A DNA stretch of 64,000 nt. It comes from Allobosea sp. CRIB-10 (lineage in GTDB: Bacteria > Pseudomonadota > Alphaproteobacteria > Rhizobiales > Beijerinckiaceae). Below are positions 1-8,656 of the stretch, one piece after another; the stretch's first letter is position 1; each line of letters begins with the position of its first letter. The stretch covers positions 124,001 through 188,000 of the forward strand of contig NZ_FOKP01000006.1 of the NCBI RefSeq assembly GCF_900112185.1. The letters are read 5' to 3'. Made by a program: the position numbers and the translations under genes. The notes beneath the pieces are model-generated. The model was not told the DNA's origin. It ran no database searches and worked only from the letters and a program-made list of their open reading frames with translations.

Positions 1-441
1 ACGCGCGACGAGGTTCCGGACGGCGATCATCTCGTCGAGATCGGCAAGGCCCGCATCGCCCGTGCCGGCAGCGACGTCTCGATCATCGCCTCCTCGAAGA
101 TGGTGGTCGACGCGCTGAAGGCGGCCGACGAGCTGGCCAAGGAAGGCATCTCCGCCGAGGTCGTCGACCTGCGCACGCTGCGCCCGCTCGACCGCGAGAC
201 GATCAAGGCCTCGATCGCCCGCACGCACCATGCCGTGGTGGTCAACGAGGGCTGGCGCTTCTGCGGCTATGCCGCCGAGCTCAGCGCGACGATCATGGAG
301 AGCTGCTTCGACGATCTCGACGCCCCGGTCGAGCGCGTCGCGACCCATGACATCCCGATCCCCTACAGCGAGCCGCTGGAAAGCGCCGTCCTGCCCGATG
401 CCGCCAAGATCGCGGCGGCGGCGCGCCGGGCCCTGGCCTGA
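1..441 (+). CDS. acoB: Acetoin/2-oxoacid dehydrogenase E1 component, beta subunit (C-terminal part)
   Basis: The reading frame is open from the first base, so the start lies outside the window; 146 residues are visible. They match the transketolase C-terminal domain of E1-beta subunits: the stretch VVDLRTLRPLDRETI and the following VVVNEGWRFCGYAAEL are typical of pyruvate and acetoin dehydrogenase E1-beta. The subunit pairs with E1-alpha to bind thiamine diphosphate and decarboxylate the 2-oxo substrate or cleave acetoin. The gene ends 11 bases before an E2 gene, so they form one operon. Acetoin rather than pyruvate is inferred from the unusual hydrolase-type E2 that follows; the family assignment is firm, the substrate less so. 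Confidence 0.85.
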   Translation, partial: TRDEVPDGDHLVEIGKARIARAGSDVSIIASSKMVVDALKAADELAKEGISAEVVDLRTLRPLDRETIKASIARTHHAVVVNEGWRFCGYAAELSATIMESCFDDLDAPVERVATHDIPIPYSEPLESAVLPDAAKIAAAARRALA

Positions 442-452
442 GGGAGGGTGGC

Positions 453-1721
453 ATGAGCCATGAGATCACGCTCGCCGGCGGAGCCGGCGAATATATGGAG
501 AGCGCAACCGTCGTCTCCTGGGCGGCCAAGATCGGCGACCCCGTCAAGGCGGGTGACGTCGTCGTCGTGGTCGAGACCGCCAAGGCCGCGACCGAGATCG
601 AGGCCGGGCGCGACGGCGTCCTCGCCGCGATCCTTGCGCCGGAGGGGGCGGAGGTCGGCATCGGTGCCGTGCTCGGGCGCATCGCCGACAGCACTTTTGC
701 GGATGAAGCACCCGTCGCGGTGCCGCAGCCGGCAGTCGCGGGGCCTGAGGCAGTGGTTTCGGACGCATCGGCCAAGGCCGAGGCAGCCACTCGGCGCATC
801 AGCATCTCGCCGCTAGCCCGGCGATTGGCGCGTCAGGCCGGTCTCGATATCTCCAGCATCGCCGGCACCGGCCCGGGCGGGCGGATCAAGAGCCGCGACA
901 TCGAGCGGACCTTGCGAGAGCAGACGGACGCCGCGTCGGCGGCTGCCCCCGTCGCGGTCGTGCCTTCGCCTGCCGTCGCGAGGACAGGCTCGGCCGCTCC
1001 TCTAGCGCTGCTCCATGGCTTCGGCGCCAATGCCGCGGCCTGGAACATGGTGCGCCCGCATCTCGACGGGCGCCCGGTGCTGACGCCGGAGCTGCCGGGC
1101 CATGGCCGGGAGCCGGCGCTGACATCACCGTCGCTGGAGGCGCTCGCCGAGGCCGTGCTCGGCCAGATCGAGGCCAATGGTGCGCGCGAGTGCGATCTCG
1201 TCGGGCACTCGCTCGGCGGGGCCGTCGCCGCGGCGCTGACGGCGAACCTCTCGGTGCGCGTGCGCTCGCTGACGCTGATCGCGCCGGCGGGGCTGGGTCC
1301 GGAGATCGATAGCGGCTTCCTCGCCGGCTTCCTGTCGGCGCGGACGGTGGAGAGCCTGATGCCCTGGCTGGAGCGGCTCGCGGCCGATCCCGGCCGGCTG
1401 CCGCGCGGCTATGCCCAGGCGGTGCTGCGCGAGCGCGAGCGCTTCGGCGTCGGCGCGGCGCAGGCCGAGATCGCGCAAAGGCTGTTTCCGGACGGGACGC
1501 AGGCGATCAGGATCGGCGCCGATCTCGACCGCTTCACGGGGCCGCTCAAGGTGGTCTGGGGCAAGGGCGACCGCATCATTCCGCAGGCGCATCAGGACGA
1601 GTTGCCCGGCCATGCCGCCTGCCACCGGCTCGGCGGCGTCGGGCACATGCCTTCTATCGAAGCGCCGGCCCTCGTGGCGCAGCTGATCCTGCAGAACGCG
1701 CGCAGCGCCGAGGCGAGCTGA
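453..1721 (+). CDS. acoC: Acetoin dehydrogenase E2: lipoyl domain fused to alpha/beta hydrolase
   Basis: A 422-residue protein with three parts: an N-terminal lipoyl domain (about 1-78, lipoyl lysine probably K44 in VETAKAATEI), a peripheral subunit-binding domain (about 114-153, ISPLARRLARQAGLDISSI) and an alpha/beta hydrolase domain (about 183-418) with the nucleophile elbow GHSLGG near residue 253 and a late VGHMP histidine. Normal E2 enzymes carry a chloramphenicol-acetyltransferase-like domain instead; the lipoyl-hydrolase arrangement is the AcoC type of acetoin-cleaving complexes. The lipoyl site reads ETAKA rather than the common ETDKA. ATG at 453 follows GAGGGAGGGTGGC, a good ribosome binding site. 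The gene is cotranscribed with the E1-beta gene just upstream. Confidence 0.88.
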   Translation: MSHEITLAGGAGEYMESATVVSWAAKIGDPVKAGDVVVVVETAKAATEIEAGRDGVLAAILAPEGAEVGIGAVLGRIADSTFADEAPVAVPQPAVAGPEAVVSDASAKAEAATRRISISPLARRLARQAGLDISSIAGTGPGGRIKSRDIERTLREQTDAASAAAPVAVVPSPAVARTGSAAPLALLHGFGANAAAWNMVRPHLDGRPVLTPELPGHGREPALTSPSLEALAEAVLGQIEANGARECDLVGHSLGGAVAAALTANLSVRVRSLTLIAPAGLGPEIDSGFLAGFLSARTVESLMPWLERLAADPGRLPRGYAQAVLRERERFGVGAAQAEIAQRLFPDGTQAIRIGADLDRFTGPLKVVWGKGDRIIPQAHQDELPGHAACHRLGGVGHMPSIEAPALVAQLILQNARSAEAS

Positions 1722-1730
1722 CGCGCGCGC

Positions 1731-2339
1731 TCAGTGGCCATAGCGCGCGACGAGGCAGGCGAATTCGCTCTGCCGGTGCGTGTCGGTCTTGGCGAGGATG
1801 CGTTGCAGATGCGTGCGCACCGTCGTTGGCGCGACGCCGAGCCTGCGCGCGGCTTGGATCGTGTTCTCTCCCGTCAGGATGCGCTCGGCCACGCGCGTCT
1901 CCGCGTCGGTCAGTCCATGGTCGCGGGCGACATCGGCGAGCTTGCGGTCGATCGCGCCGGCCTGTTCCTGCATCACCACGACGAAGCGGGCGGGTTCGTG
2001 CGGGTCGTTGCAATCCTGCGCCAGCGAGATGGCGAGCGCGAAGCTGCGGCCGGCGTCGCGATAGGCCAGGCGCAGCTCCGCTTCGGGCGCCGCGTGCCGG
2101 CTCCAGCGCTGCAGGCGGCTGTTAAGCTCCCTGTCGCGGGTCGTGAAGCGCAGCGCGGAGATCGCGCCGGTCCGCGTCAGCGCCAGCGCTGCGGCATTCA
2201 TCCGCTCGACGCGCAATTCGGCATCGAGCGTGAACACGCAGATCGCGTCGGCCGCCGGTGCCGGCCGCTCCTGCTTCGGCGGCATCCGGTAGGCGGGGCG
2301 GGAGGCGCTGCTGTTGGCGTAGGTCTGCGCGATCGACAT
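1731..2339 (-). CDS. LuxR-type transcriptional regulator with PAS-like N-terminus
   Basis: A 202-residue protein. The last 65 residues form a LuxR/GerE helix-turn-helix (HGLTDAETRVAERILTGE, then AARRLGVAPTTVRTHLQRIL and a KTDTHRQSE tail). The first 120 residues resemble a PAS-like sensor segment (ICVFTLDAELRVERMNAAA). There is no receiver domain, so it probably senses a ligand directly. The ATG at 2339 is preceded by GGAG on the minus strand. It is convergent with the acetoin dehydrogenase genes, 9 bases from the acoC stop; control of that operon is possible but not shown by the sequence. This HTH-only type is common in Hyphomicrobiales. Confidence 0.8.
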   Translation of the reverse strand: MSIAQTYANSSASRPAYRMPPKQERPAPAADAICVFTLDAELRVERMNAAALALTRTGAISALRFTTRDRELNSRLQRWSRHAAPEAELRLAYRDAGRSFALAISLAQDCNDPHEPARFVVVMQEQAGAIDRKLADVARDHGLTDAETRVAERILTGENTIQAARRLGVAPTTVRTHLQRILAKTDTHRQSEFACLVARYGH

Positions 2340-2637
2340 GGAAAATCTGCTCCGGTGCTGATGGTCTCAGCGACGGAGACGGAAGCGCGCGGCGAATCCG
2401 GACATGCGGGGTCGTGATTTCTTGCGCGCCGCGCGGGCTCCTCGATTTGAAGGACGCGGCGGCCTCGCCATGTCGGTAATCACTGGAGCAAGGCCGTATC
2501 TCGCTCGCTCCAGGCGCGCGCGCCGTCATTGCCGCCAGTCGGTGACACGCGCCGGGTGCCTGCGGAAGGTTTTTCCCGGGGAATGGAACGAGTGTTCGGT
2601 GGTCGATGCGCAGGAATTCCAGGACCTTGAGCCCGAC

Positions 2638-3954
2638 ATGACCGACCCCGCCCCCCTAACCGGACAGAGCACCAAGCCTCGGCGCTACACCGCCGTCGAG
2701 ATGCGCCAGGCGCAGCGCAAGGTCGGCCGTTATGGCGGCTGCCTGATGATGGCGCTGTTCGGCGTCCCGCTCCTGATCGTCGCGATCGTGGTGTCGGCGG
2801 GCTTCCTCGGCCCGGTCGCGGCGGCGCTGCTGGTCATGGTCGCCGTGGTCTTCGGCTTCTTCTACAATCTGCTGCAGAACTCGCTGGCGCTGCTGATCCC
2901 CAGCGCGATCCTCGCCGCTCTGGTCTATGTCATCTACCGGCACTACCACCTGCCGGTTGCGACGGCCTCGTCCGAAGCGGACGCGCGCTTCGCCGCCGAG
3001 ATCGCACGGCTGAACGTGCTGCGGCTGGAGGCTGCCAGGGATACCCGCCGCCGCGTGATGCTCTATGTGCCGATCGGCCTGGCGCTGGCGATCGCCTTCC
3101 TCGTCATGCCCGGCCGGGGTGGCGGCAAGTCCGGCATGCTCGCAGAGTGGCTGCTCATCCCGTTCCTGCTCGGCTTCGCCGTCGCCGTCCCCTGGCTGAT
3201 CGCGCTCAGCATTCCCGCGGGGCGCTATGCGAAGGCGTTCAAGCGCGAATTGATGCCGCTGCTGCTGCGGCATCATGGCGAGCTGCGCTATGTCGAGGGC
3301 GCGGTCCCGGCGGTCGGCGAGCTCGTCGCCAGGGGCCTCTTGCCGCGCTACGACCGGGCCGAGATCGACGATGCGCTCACCGGGCGCTACGCCGGCTACG
3401 ATCTGTGCCTCAGCGAGATCGAGCTCGAACGCAAGAGCGGCAAGAACACCAGCACCGTGTTCAACGGCCTTCTGCTCGTGCTTGCGGTCGACACGCCCTT
3501 TCTCGGCACGACCATGGTGCTCGACAAGAGCCGCCCGGCCCCGTCCGGGCTGATGCCGGTCAGGCTTGAGGACCCGCGCTTCGCCTCGATCTACGACGTC
3601 TACGGCAATGACCAGGTCGAGGCGCGCGTCGTGCTGACCCCGGCGGTGATGGAGCGGCTGCTGTCGATGGCCGATGGTGGCGACTTCTTCCCGCCCTCCT
3701 GCCTGGTCGAGCGCCACAGCATCACCTTCGCCGTCGCCCAGACCGGAACGCGCCTGCTGTTCGAGCCGCCGAGCCTGCAGGCGCACGATGCCGCGACGCA
3801 GCTGCAATATCTCGAAGACGAGCTCGCGCTGGTGTTCCGCCTGGTCGACGCGATGATCGCCATGCATGTCGCGGTCAAGCCGGGCGGCGCCATGCCTGCC
3901 GGTACCTCCTTCTCCGAACGGCCGGCAGAGCCGCCGAGCGATGCCTCGCACTGA
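2638..3954 (+). CDS. DUF3137 membrane protein
   Basis: A 438-residue protein when started at the ATG at 2638 (MTDPAPLTG); longer in-frame starts exist back to 2404 but give an arginine-rich, unlikely N-terminus. Two hydrophobic pairs lie near residues 38-100 and 150-200, followed by a cytoplasmic region of about 240 residues with the DUF3137 pattern (DLCLSEIELERKSG, FNGLLLVLAVDTPF). Function is unknown in the family, but these proteins are commonly encoded beside lemA, as here: lemA begins 14 bases downstream. I infer a membrane-associated partner of LemA and possibly part of the kinase-linked module that follows. Confidence 0.8.
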   Translation: MTDPAPLTGQSTKPRRYTAVEMRQAQRKVGRYGGCLMMALFGVPLLIVAIVVSAGFLGPVAAALLVMVAVVFGFFYNLLQNSLALLIPSAILAALVYVIYRHYHLPVATASSEADARFAAEIARLNVLRLEAARDTRRRVMLYVPIGLALAIAFLVMPGRGGGKSGMLAEWLLIPFLLGFAVAVPWLIALSIPAGRYAKAFKRELMPLLLRHHGELRYVEGAVPAVGELVARGLLPRYDRAEIDDALTGRYAGYDLCLSEIELERKSGKNTSTVFNGLLLVLAVDTPFLGTTMVLDKSRPAPSGLMPVRLEDPRFASIYDVYGNDQVEARVVLTPAVMERLLSMADGGDFFPPSCLVERHSITFAVAQTGTRLLFEPPSLQAHDAATQLQYLEDELALVFRLVDAMIAMHVAVKPGGAMPAGTSFSERPAEPPSDASH

Positions 3955-3968
3955 AAGGGCCTGAAGCG

Positions 3969-4538
3969 GTGACCTTCTTTCTGATCCTCCTGCTCGGCCT
4001 CGGCGCCGTGCTGTATCTCTGGTACGCGGCGATCGTGAAGCGCCGGAACGCCGTCGGGGAAACGCTCGGCGCGATCGACGCCCAGCTCCAGCAGCGCCAC
4101 GATCTCATCCCCAACGTGCTCGCGATCGCCCGCCGCTTCCTCGATCACGAGCGCGGATTGCTGGAGGAGCTGACCGCGCTGCGGGCGCGGGCGATGCCGA
4201 AGCTTGGCGAGCGCGACTTCGCCGGCATCGCCGAGAAGTTCAAGGCCGAGGAGGCGATCTCCGCCGACATGACGCGGCTCTTCGCCGTCGCCGAGAACTA
4301 TCCGGAGCTGACCTCCTCGGCGCCGATGGTGGAGGCGCAGCGCAGCTATGACGAGGTCGAGGCCAACATCGCCGCGGCGCGCCGCTTCTACAACACGGCG
4401 GTCGGGGACCTCAGAAACGCGGTGCAGATCTTCCCGGGAACGCTGCTCGCGGGGCTTGCGGGTGTGCGCGAACTGCCGCCCTTCTATGAGGCGAGCGAAG
4501 CGGCGCGCCAGCCGGTCAAGGCGAGCGACCATCTGTGA
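3969..4538 (+). CDS. lemA: LemA family protein
   Basis: A 189-residue LemA protein: one N-terminal membrane helix (FFLILLLGLGAVLYLWYAAI), then the family signature NAVGETLGAIDAQLQQRHDLIPN and a long alpha-helical domain that begins by following the membrane. The start is a GTG at 3969. LemA proteins are membrane-anchored helical proteins of poorly known role, often next to DUF3137 or TPM-domain genes. The gene stands between the DUF3137 gene and a small exported protein, all on one strand with gaps under 20 bases, so one transcript is likely. Confidence 0.9.
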   Translation: MTFFLILLLGLGAVLYLWYAAIVKRRNAVGETLGAIDAQLQQRHDLIPNVLAIARRFLDHERGLLEELTALRARAMPKLGERDFAGIAEKFKAEEAISADMTRLFAVAENYPELTSSAPMVEAQRSYDEVEANIAAARRFYNTAVGDLRNAVQIFPGTLLAGLAGVRELPPFYEASEAARQPVKASDHL

Positions 4539-4546
4539 GGGGCAGG

Positions 4547-4882
4547 ATGCTGATAGCCGGAATCATCACTGCGGCCTTCGTCACCCTGTCGGCGGCGAGT
4601 GCCGGAGCCGCCGAGGCGCTGCCGCAACTCGCCGGCCAGGACTACGGCAAGGCGCGCGCGGCCTTGCTGCGGGCGGATTGGCGGCCGGTCGCGCTGCCCG
4701 ATGCCGATCAATGCATGGCCGGGGACAAGCGCTGCGCCGGGCGGCCGGAGATGTATGCCTGCGCCGGGACGGGTCTCGGCCAATGCGTCTTCGTCTGGCG
4801 ACGCAAGGCGGTGTTGATCGACGTGATCACCGAGGGCGAGGAGCGCCCGATCGTGCGCTATGTCCGCCCGCGCAAGGATTGA
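4547..4882 (+). CDS. Small exported protein of unknown function
   Basis: A 111-residue protein that I do not recognise. It starts with a clear Sec signal peptide (MLIAGIITAAFVTLSAASAGAAEA, cleavage probably after AGA or AEA near residue 21-23). The mature part has four cysteines (CMAGDKRC, YACAGTG, QCVFVW), suggesting two disulfides in the periplasm. I chose the ATG at 4547 because GAGG lies 6 bases upstream; a GTG at 4535 overlapping the lemA stop is possible. It sits between lemA and the membrane kinase, so it could be a periplasmic ligand or accessory of that system, but this is only inferred from position. Confidence 0.7.
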   Translation: MLIAGIITAAFVTLSAASAGAAEALPQLAGQDYGKARAALLRADWRPVALPDADQCMAGDKRCAGRPEMYACAGTGLGQCVFVWRRKAVLIDVITEGEERPIVRYVRPRKD

Positions 4883-4894
4883 ACGGGCGGCCCG

Positions 4895-7363
4895 GTGAAC
4901 CAGCGTGTCGATCTCGACCGGGAGCAATGGGCCGCGATCCGCGACCTGTTCGACGCGCTCGCCGAAGCCTCGCCGGCGGAACGCGAGCGCGTGCTGTCGC
5001 AGAGCCGGCAGCCGCCCGCGGTGATCGCCGAGACCAGGGCCCTGCTCGCGGCCGCAGACGGCGCCGGCGATTTCATGCGGGCCGATGCGAGTTCGCTTGC
5101 GGGCATGCCGGCTCCGGAGGTGCAATACCAGTCGCTTGCGACAGGCACGCGGGTCGGCGCCTTCTCGATCGTGGCGCTGATCGGCCGGGGCGGGCAGGGC
5201 GAGGTCTACCAGGCTGAGCGCTGGCAGGGCGGTTTCGAGCAGAGCGTCGCGCTCAAGCTGCTGCGGCCGGAGGCGGCCGAGCAGTTCGCCCGCTTCGAAT
5301 ATGAGCGCCAGGTCCTTGCCGGCTTCGAGCATCCCGGCATCGCCCGGCTGGTCGATGGCGGCAAGGCGCCGGACGGGCGGCCCTATCTCGCCATGGAGTT
5401 CGTCGCCGGCACCGCGATCACGCGGCATTGCGCTGAAGCTGGGCTTTCACTCGAAGCGCGGCTCGCGCTGTTCGAGCAGGTCTGCGAGGCCGTCGCCTAT
5501 GCGCATCGCAACCTCGTCGTCCATCGCGACCTCAAGCCGTCCAATGTGCTGGTCACGCCGGAAGGACAGGTGAAGCTGCTCGATTTCGGCGTCGCCCACG
5601 CGCTGGAATCCCCGGGTCAGACGCTGATGACGCAGGTCGTGTTCACGCCCGACTATGCCGCGCCGGAGCAGTTCGAGGGGCGCAACCCGACGACCGCGAC
5701 CGATGTCTACGCGCTCGGCGCGATCCTGTTCGAGCTGCTGGTGGGCCGGCCGCCCTGGCAGCTGGCGAACTCGGCCTTCGCCGGGGCGATGCGTGTGATG
5801 CGGGACCAGCCGCCGCTGCCGAGCCGGGCCGCAGCCGAGCGCGACGAGCCTCCCATCGCGCCGGAACGGCTGCGCGGCGATCTCGACGTCATCGTGCAGA
5901 AGGCGATGCGCTACGAAGCGGGCGAGCGCTATCAGAGCGTCGACGAGCTCGCCGAGGACCTCAGGCGCTTCCGTCGGCTGGAACCGATCGCGGCGCGACG
6001 CGGCGAGCGGCTCTATCGCATCCGCCGCTTCCTGCGCCGCAACCGGACGCCGCTGATCGCGGCCGGACTGCTGCTGGCGGCGCTCGGCGCAGGCGCGGCC
6101 GGCGTCCTCGTGCAAATGCGCCGGACCGAGATCGCCAGGCTCGCCGGCACCGCCGAGAACGAGCGCGCCACAGCGCTGCGCGACGGCTTCATGCTGCTGC
6201 TGCGTGCGGCGTCCCAGAGCGGCGGGCCCGGCTTCGCCTCGGCGCGGCAGGTGCTCGACGCCGCCGCGGCGCAATTGCACCGCGAGGGCGACGCCCATGC
6301 GCCGCTGCTGCTGCGCACGCTGGCCGAGCTCAATGGCGAGATCGGCGATCCGCACACGGCCGTGCAATTGATGGAACGCTATGCCGAGCAAGCGCGCAGC
6401 AGCGCCGGCCGGCTGGCCGAAGCGCAGCTGGCGCTGGCCGGCTACCGTTTCCAACTCGGCGAGCGCGACAAGGCGCAGGAAGCGTTGTCGGAGGCGAAGC
6501 GGTTCTTCCAGACCGAGCCGGCGCGCCATCCCAAGCAATTGGCGGAGCTCGCCGGGGTCGAGGCCGGACTGCTGCGCGAAGCCGGCAAGCGTCCCGAGGC
6601 GATGGCGCGGTTGCGCACGGCGATTGCCGAGCTCACGGCCCTGTTCGGCCGCGACAATGGCGAGATCGCGACGCTGCAGCACAATCTCGCACTGCACGCG
6701 CTGGAGGCCGGGCAGATCGAGGTGGCGGCGCAAGCGCTCGACGAGGCGGAGCGGGTGCTGGCGGCATCGGGGCGCGGCCGTTCGGTGATCGCGATCGGCA
6801 CGCTCAACCTGCGGGCCGCGCTGGCGCTGCGCCAGGGCGATGCGGCCGGAGCCGAAAAGCTATGGCGCCAGGCGGCCGAGCGGCAGCGGCGCGACTATGG
6901 GCCCTCGCTTGCCCTGGCGGCGATCGAGCTCAATCTCGGCCGGCTGATCATGGCCGGCAGCCGTTTCGCCGAGGCAATGCCGATCCTCGAAGGCGCGCTC
7001 GGCATCGCCGCCCCGCTCGCCGGCGAGAGCAACCCAGTCACCATCGTGCTGCGCCAGAGCCGCGCCACCGGGCTGATGGTGCAGAACCGGCTGGCCGATG
7101 CCCAAGGCGAGATCGACCAGGCCCTGCGGGCGGCGCGGGCCGCCTTCGGCGAGCGCCACCCCTATGTCGGGATCGGGCTCGGGGCGCGCTCGCAGATCCT
7201 GCTGGCGCGGGGCGACCCGGCTGCGGCGATGCTGGCACTCGATCAGGCGGAAGCCGTCCTGCGCGAAGCCGGCGCCGCCGGCGCGCCGCATCTCGCCGAG
7301 CTCGGCCCGACGCGCGCGCTGATCGAGGAGGCCCTGCGCGGCAAGGCTCCGCGTCAGCCCTGA
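4895..7363 (+). CDS. Membrane-bound Ser/Thr protein kinase with C-terminal helical repeats
   Basis: An 822-residue Hanks-type kinase with GTG start. Residues 1-85 form an acidic helical leader; the kinase domain spans about 89-360 with glycine loop LIGRGGQGEVY, ATP lysine K121 (VALKLL), catalytic loop HRDLKPSN (D212) and DFG at 230-232. A single membrane helix lies at about 386-406 (TPLIAAGLLLAALGAGAAGVL), followed by some 410 residues of TPR-like helical repeats. All catalytic residues are present, so it should be active. This layout (kinase, membrane helix, TPR) is typical of kinases encoded next to ECF-like sigma factors, and such a sigma gene meets it tail-to-tail with a 10-base overlap. 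It probably phosphorylates that sigma factor or a partner. Confidence 0.88.
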   Translation: MNQRVDLDREQWAAIRDLFDALAEASPAERERVLSQSRQPPAVIAETRALLAAADGAGDFMRADASSLAGMPAPEVQYQSLATGTRVGAFSIVALIGRGGQGEVYQAERWQGGFEQSVALKLLRPEAAEQFARFEYERQVLAGFEHPGIARLVDGGKAPDGRPYLAMEFVAGTAITRHCAEAGLSLEARLALFEQVCEAVAYAHRNLVVHRDLKPSNVLVTPEGQVKLLDFGVAHALESPGQTLMTQVVFTPDYAAPEQFEGRNPTTATDVYALGAILFELLVGRPPWQLANSAFAGAMRVMRDQPPLPSRAAAERDEPPIAPERLRGDLDVIVQKAMRYEAGERYQSVDELAEDLRRFRRLEPIAARRGERLYRIRRFLRRNRTPLIAAGLLLAALGAGAAGVLVQMRRTEIARLAGTAENERATALRDGFMLLLRAASQSGGPGFASARQVLDAAAAQLHREGDAHAPLLLRTLAELNGEIGDPHTAVQLMERYAEQARSSAGRLAEAQLALAGYRFQLGERDKAQEALSEAKRFFQTEPARHPKQLAELAGVEAGLLREAGKRPEAMARLRTAIAELTALFGRDNGEIATLQHNLALHALEAGQIEVAAQALDEAERVLAASGRGRSVIAIGTLNLRAALALRQGDAAGAEKLWRQAAERQRRDYGPSLALAAIELNLGRLIMAGSRFAEAMPILEGALGIAAPLAGESNPVTIVLRQSRATGLMVQNRLADAQGEIDQALRAARAAFGERHPYVGIGLGARSQILLARGDPAAAMLALDQAEAVLREAGAAGAPHLAELGPTRALIEEALRGKAPRQP

Positions 7364-7872
7364 AGCTCGCGATAGAGCCAGGCCCTGGCCTGCAGCCAGT
7401 CGCGCCGGACGGTGCGGTCGCTGATTCCGAGAATGCGCCCGGTCTCCTCCTCGCTATAGCCGGCGAAGAAGCGGCATTCGACGACCTTGACCAGGCGCGG
7501 GTCGATCGCCTCGAGCGCGGCGAGCGCCTCGCTGATCCGGACGACCTCGTCGTCGCCGGTCTCGGGGAGATCATGGTCATCGTCGAGCGGCACCGGACGC
7601 TGGCCGTCGCCGCGCTTCTGGCTGAGCCGGGCGCGGGCGGCGTCGACGAGGGCGTGTCGCATGGCGGTCGCGGCGCTCGCCAGGAAATGCGTCTCGCTGG
7701 TCCAGCCGGCGCTCTGGCGCAGCTTGAGATAGCTCTCGCTGACCAGCGCCGTGGTCTGCAAGGTCATCGGCCTGCCAGCGCGCAGGCGCTCGCGATGCGC
7801 GATTCTGCGAAGCTCCTGATAGAGCGCATCGGTCAAGGCATCGAGCGAGAGGCTGGGGTCGGCGGCCGTCAT
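7354..7872 (-). CDS. ECF-type RNA polymerase sigma factor (Sigma70_ECF-like family)
   Basis: A 172-residue sigma factor from the ATG at 7872; a TTG at 7908 would add 12 residues but is less likely. Region 2 is visible as LTDALYQELRRIAHRERLRA followed by TALVSESYLKLRQ, and region 4 as VVECRFFAGYSEEETGRILGISDRTVRRDW. The sequence matches the group of ECF sigmas linked genetically to Ser/Thr kinases and lacking an anti-sigma gene; no anti-sigma gene is seen here either. The gene overlaps the 3' end of the kinase gene by 10 bases in convergent orientation, an unusual arrangement because such pairs are normally codirectional. Confidence 0.83.
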   Translation of the reverse strand: MTAADPSLSLDALTDALYQELRRIAHRERLRAGRPMTLQTTALVSESYLKLRQSAGWTSETHFLASAATAMRHALVDAARARLSQKRGDGQRPVPLDDDHDLPETGDDEVVRISEALAALEAIDPRLVKVVECRFFAGYSEEETGRILGISDRTVRRDWLQARAWLYRELQG

Positions 7873-7930
7873 CGCCGCGACGATAGCGACCGGGGCCGGG
7901 TGCCGCAACGCGATGCTGGCGATAAGCCGG

Positions 7931-8548
7931 TCAGCCGGGAACGGCCAATCCCCTGCAGACGAGGCGGACCAGGCCTTCGATCTGGCGGTCTAGGTCACGG
8001 CGCGGGACGGCAATCAGCTTCTCCTCTAGGCCGATGGCGACGACGCCGTGCACGGCCGAGAACAAGGTCCGGCTCATCAGCATGCGCTCCGGCTCGCTAC
8101 GATCGGGCACGAGGATGCTGAGCGGCTCGAGGATGTGCCGGAACATCGTCATCTGCTCCGACACGGCCCAGTCCGGCACCACCGCGCCTTCGGCCATGCG
8201 GTGCTCGAACAGGACGCGCCAGAGCTGCAGGTTGTCGCGGGCGAAGGCGCAATAGGCGAGGGCGACCGCGACCAGCCTGTCAGCGGCCTCGTTTGCAGTG
8301 GAGGGCGCATTCTCGCCTTCTGCGGCGCTGAGCGCCGCATCGAGCCGCATCAGCGTGCGTGAGCCGACGCGCAGGACGAGCTCGTCCATATCCGCGACGA
8401 GATTGTAGATCGCGCCGAGCGCGCAGCCGATCTCCTGCGCCAGCTCGCGTGCCTTCAGGCCGGCCAATCCCTTCTCGGCGATGGCCTTCTCGGCTGCGTC
8501 GATCAGCTGGGTTCGCTGCCGCTCGCGGCGCTCTGCCGTCGTGGTCAT
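7931..8548 (-). CDS. TetR family transcriptional repressor
   Basis: A 205-residue TetR protein. The N-terminal HTH is clear (RRERQRTQLIDAAEKAIAEK, then LKARELAQEIGCALGAIYNLVADMDEL). The C-terminal half (residues 80-200) is a ligand domain of the kind with a WRVLFEHRM segment. It starts at the ATG at 8548 and is divergent from the PspA-like gene. Three copies of a 13-base operator-like sequence fill the gap between the two genes, so it very probably represses both itself and the eight-gene operon beginning with the PspA-like gene. Confidence 0.88.
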   Translation of the reverse strand: MTTTAERRERQRTQLIDAAEKAIAEKGLAGLKARELAQEIGCALGAIYNLVADMDELVLRVGSRTLMRLDAALSAAEGENAPSTANEAADRLVAVALAYCAFARDNLQLWRVLFEHRMAEGAVVPDWAVSEQMTMFRHILEPLSILVPDRSEPERMLMSRTLFSAVHGVVAIGLEEKLIAVPRRDLDRQIEGLVRLVCRGLAVPG

Positions 8549-8568
8549 TCCGTCGATCTCAAATTTTA

Positions 8569-8640
8569 TGAACGATGTTCAAGATTTTTCTTGAACGATG
8601 TTCATAGGTGGGTTATGCATTTCTTCGTGAACATCGTTCA
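8569..8640. promoter_or_regulatory. Triple operator for the TetR repressor
   Basis: The sequence TGAACGATGTTCA occurs at 8569-8581 and 8592-8604, and its exact reverse complement TGAACATCGTTCA at 8628-8640. Each copy is itself a dyad with 5-base arms TGAAC/GTTCA around GAT or ATC. Centres are 23 and 36 bases apart. They lie between the start of the tetR gene (8548) and the ATG of the PspA-like gene (8657), exactly where a TetR dimer would block both promoters. Confidence 0.8.
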
Positions 8641-8656
8641 TAGCAGGGAACAGCCA

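Noticed and set aside
8591..8656. Earlier start for the PspA-like protein
   Set aside because: The start codon at 8591 lies inside an operator copy and the added residues do not look like a PspA N-terminus.
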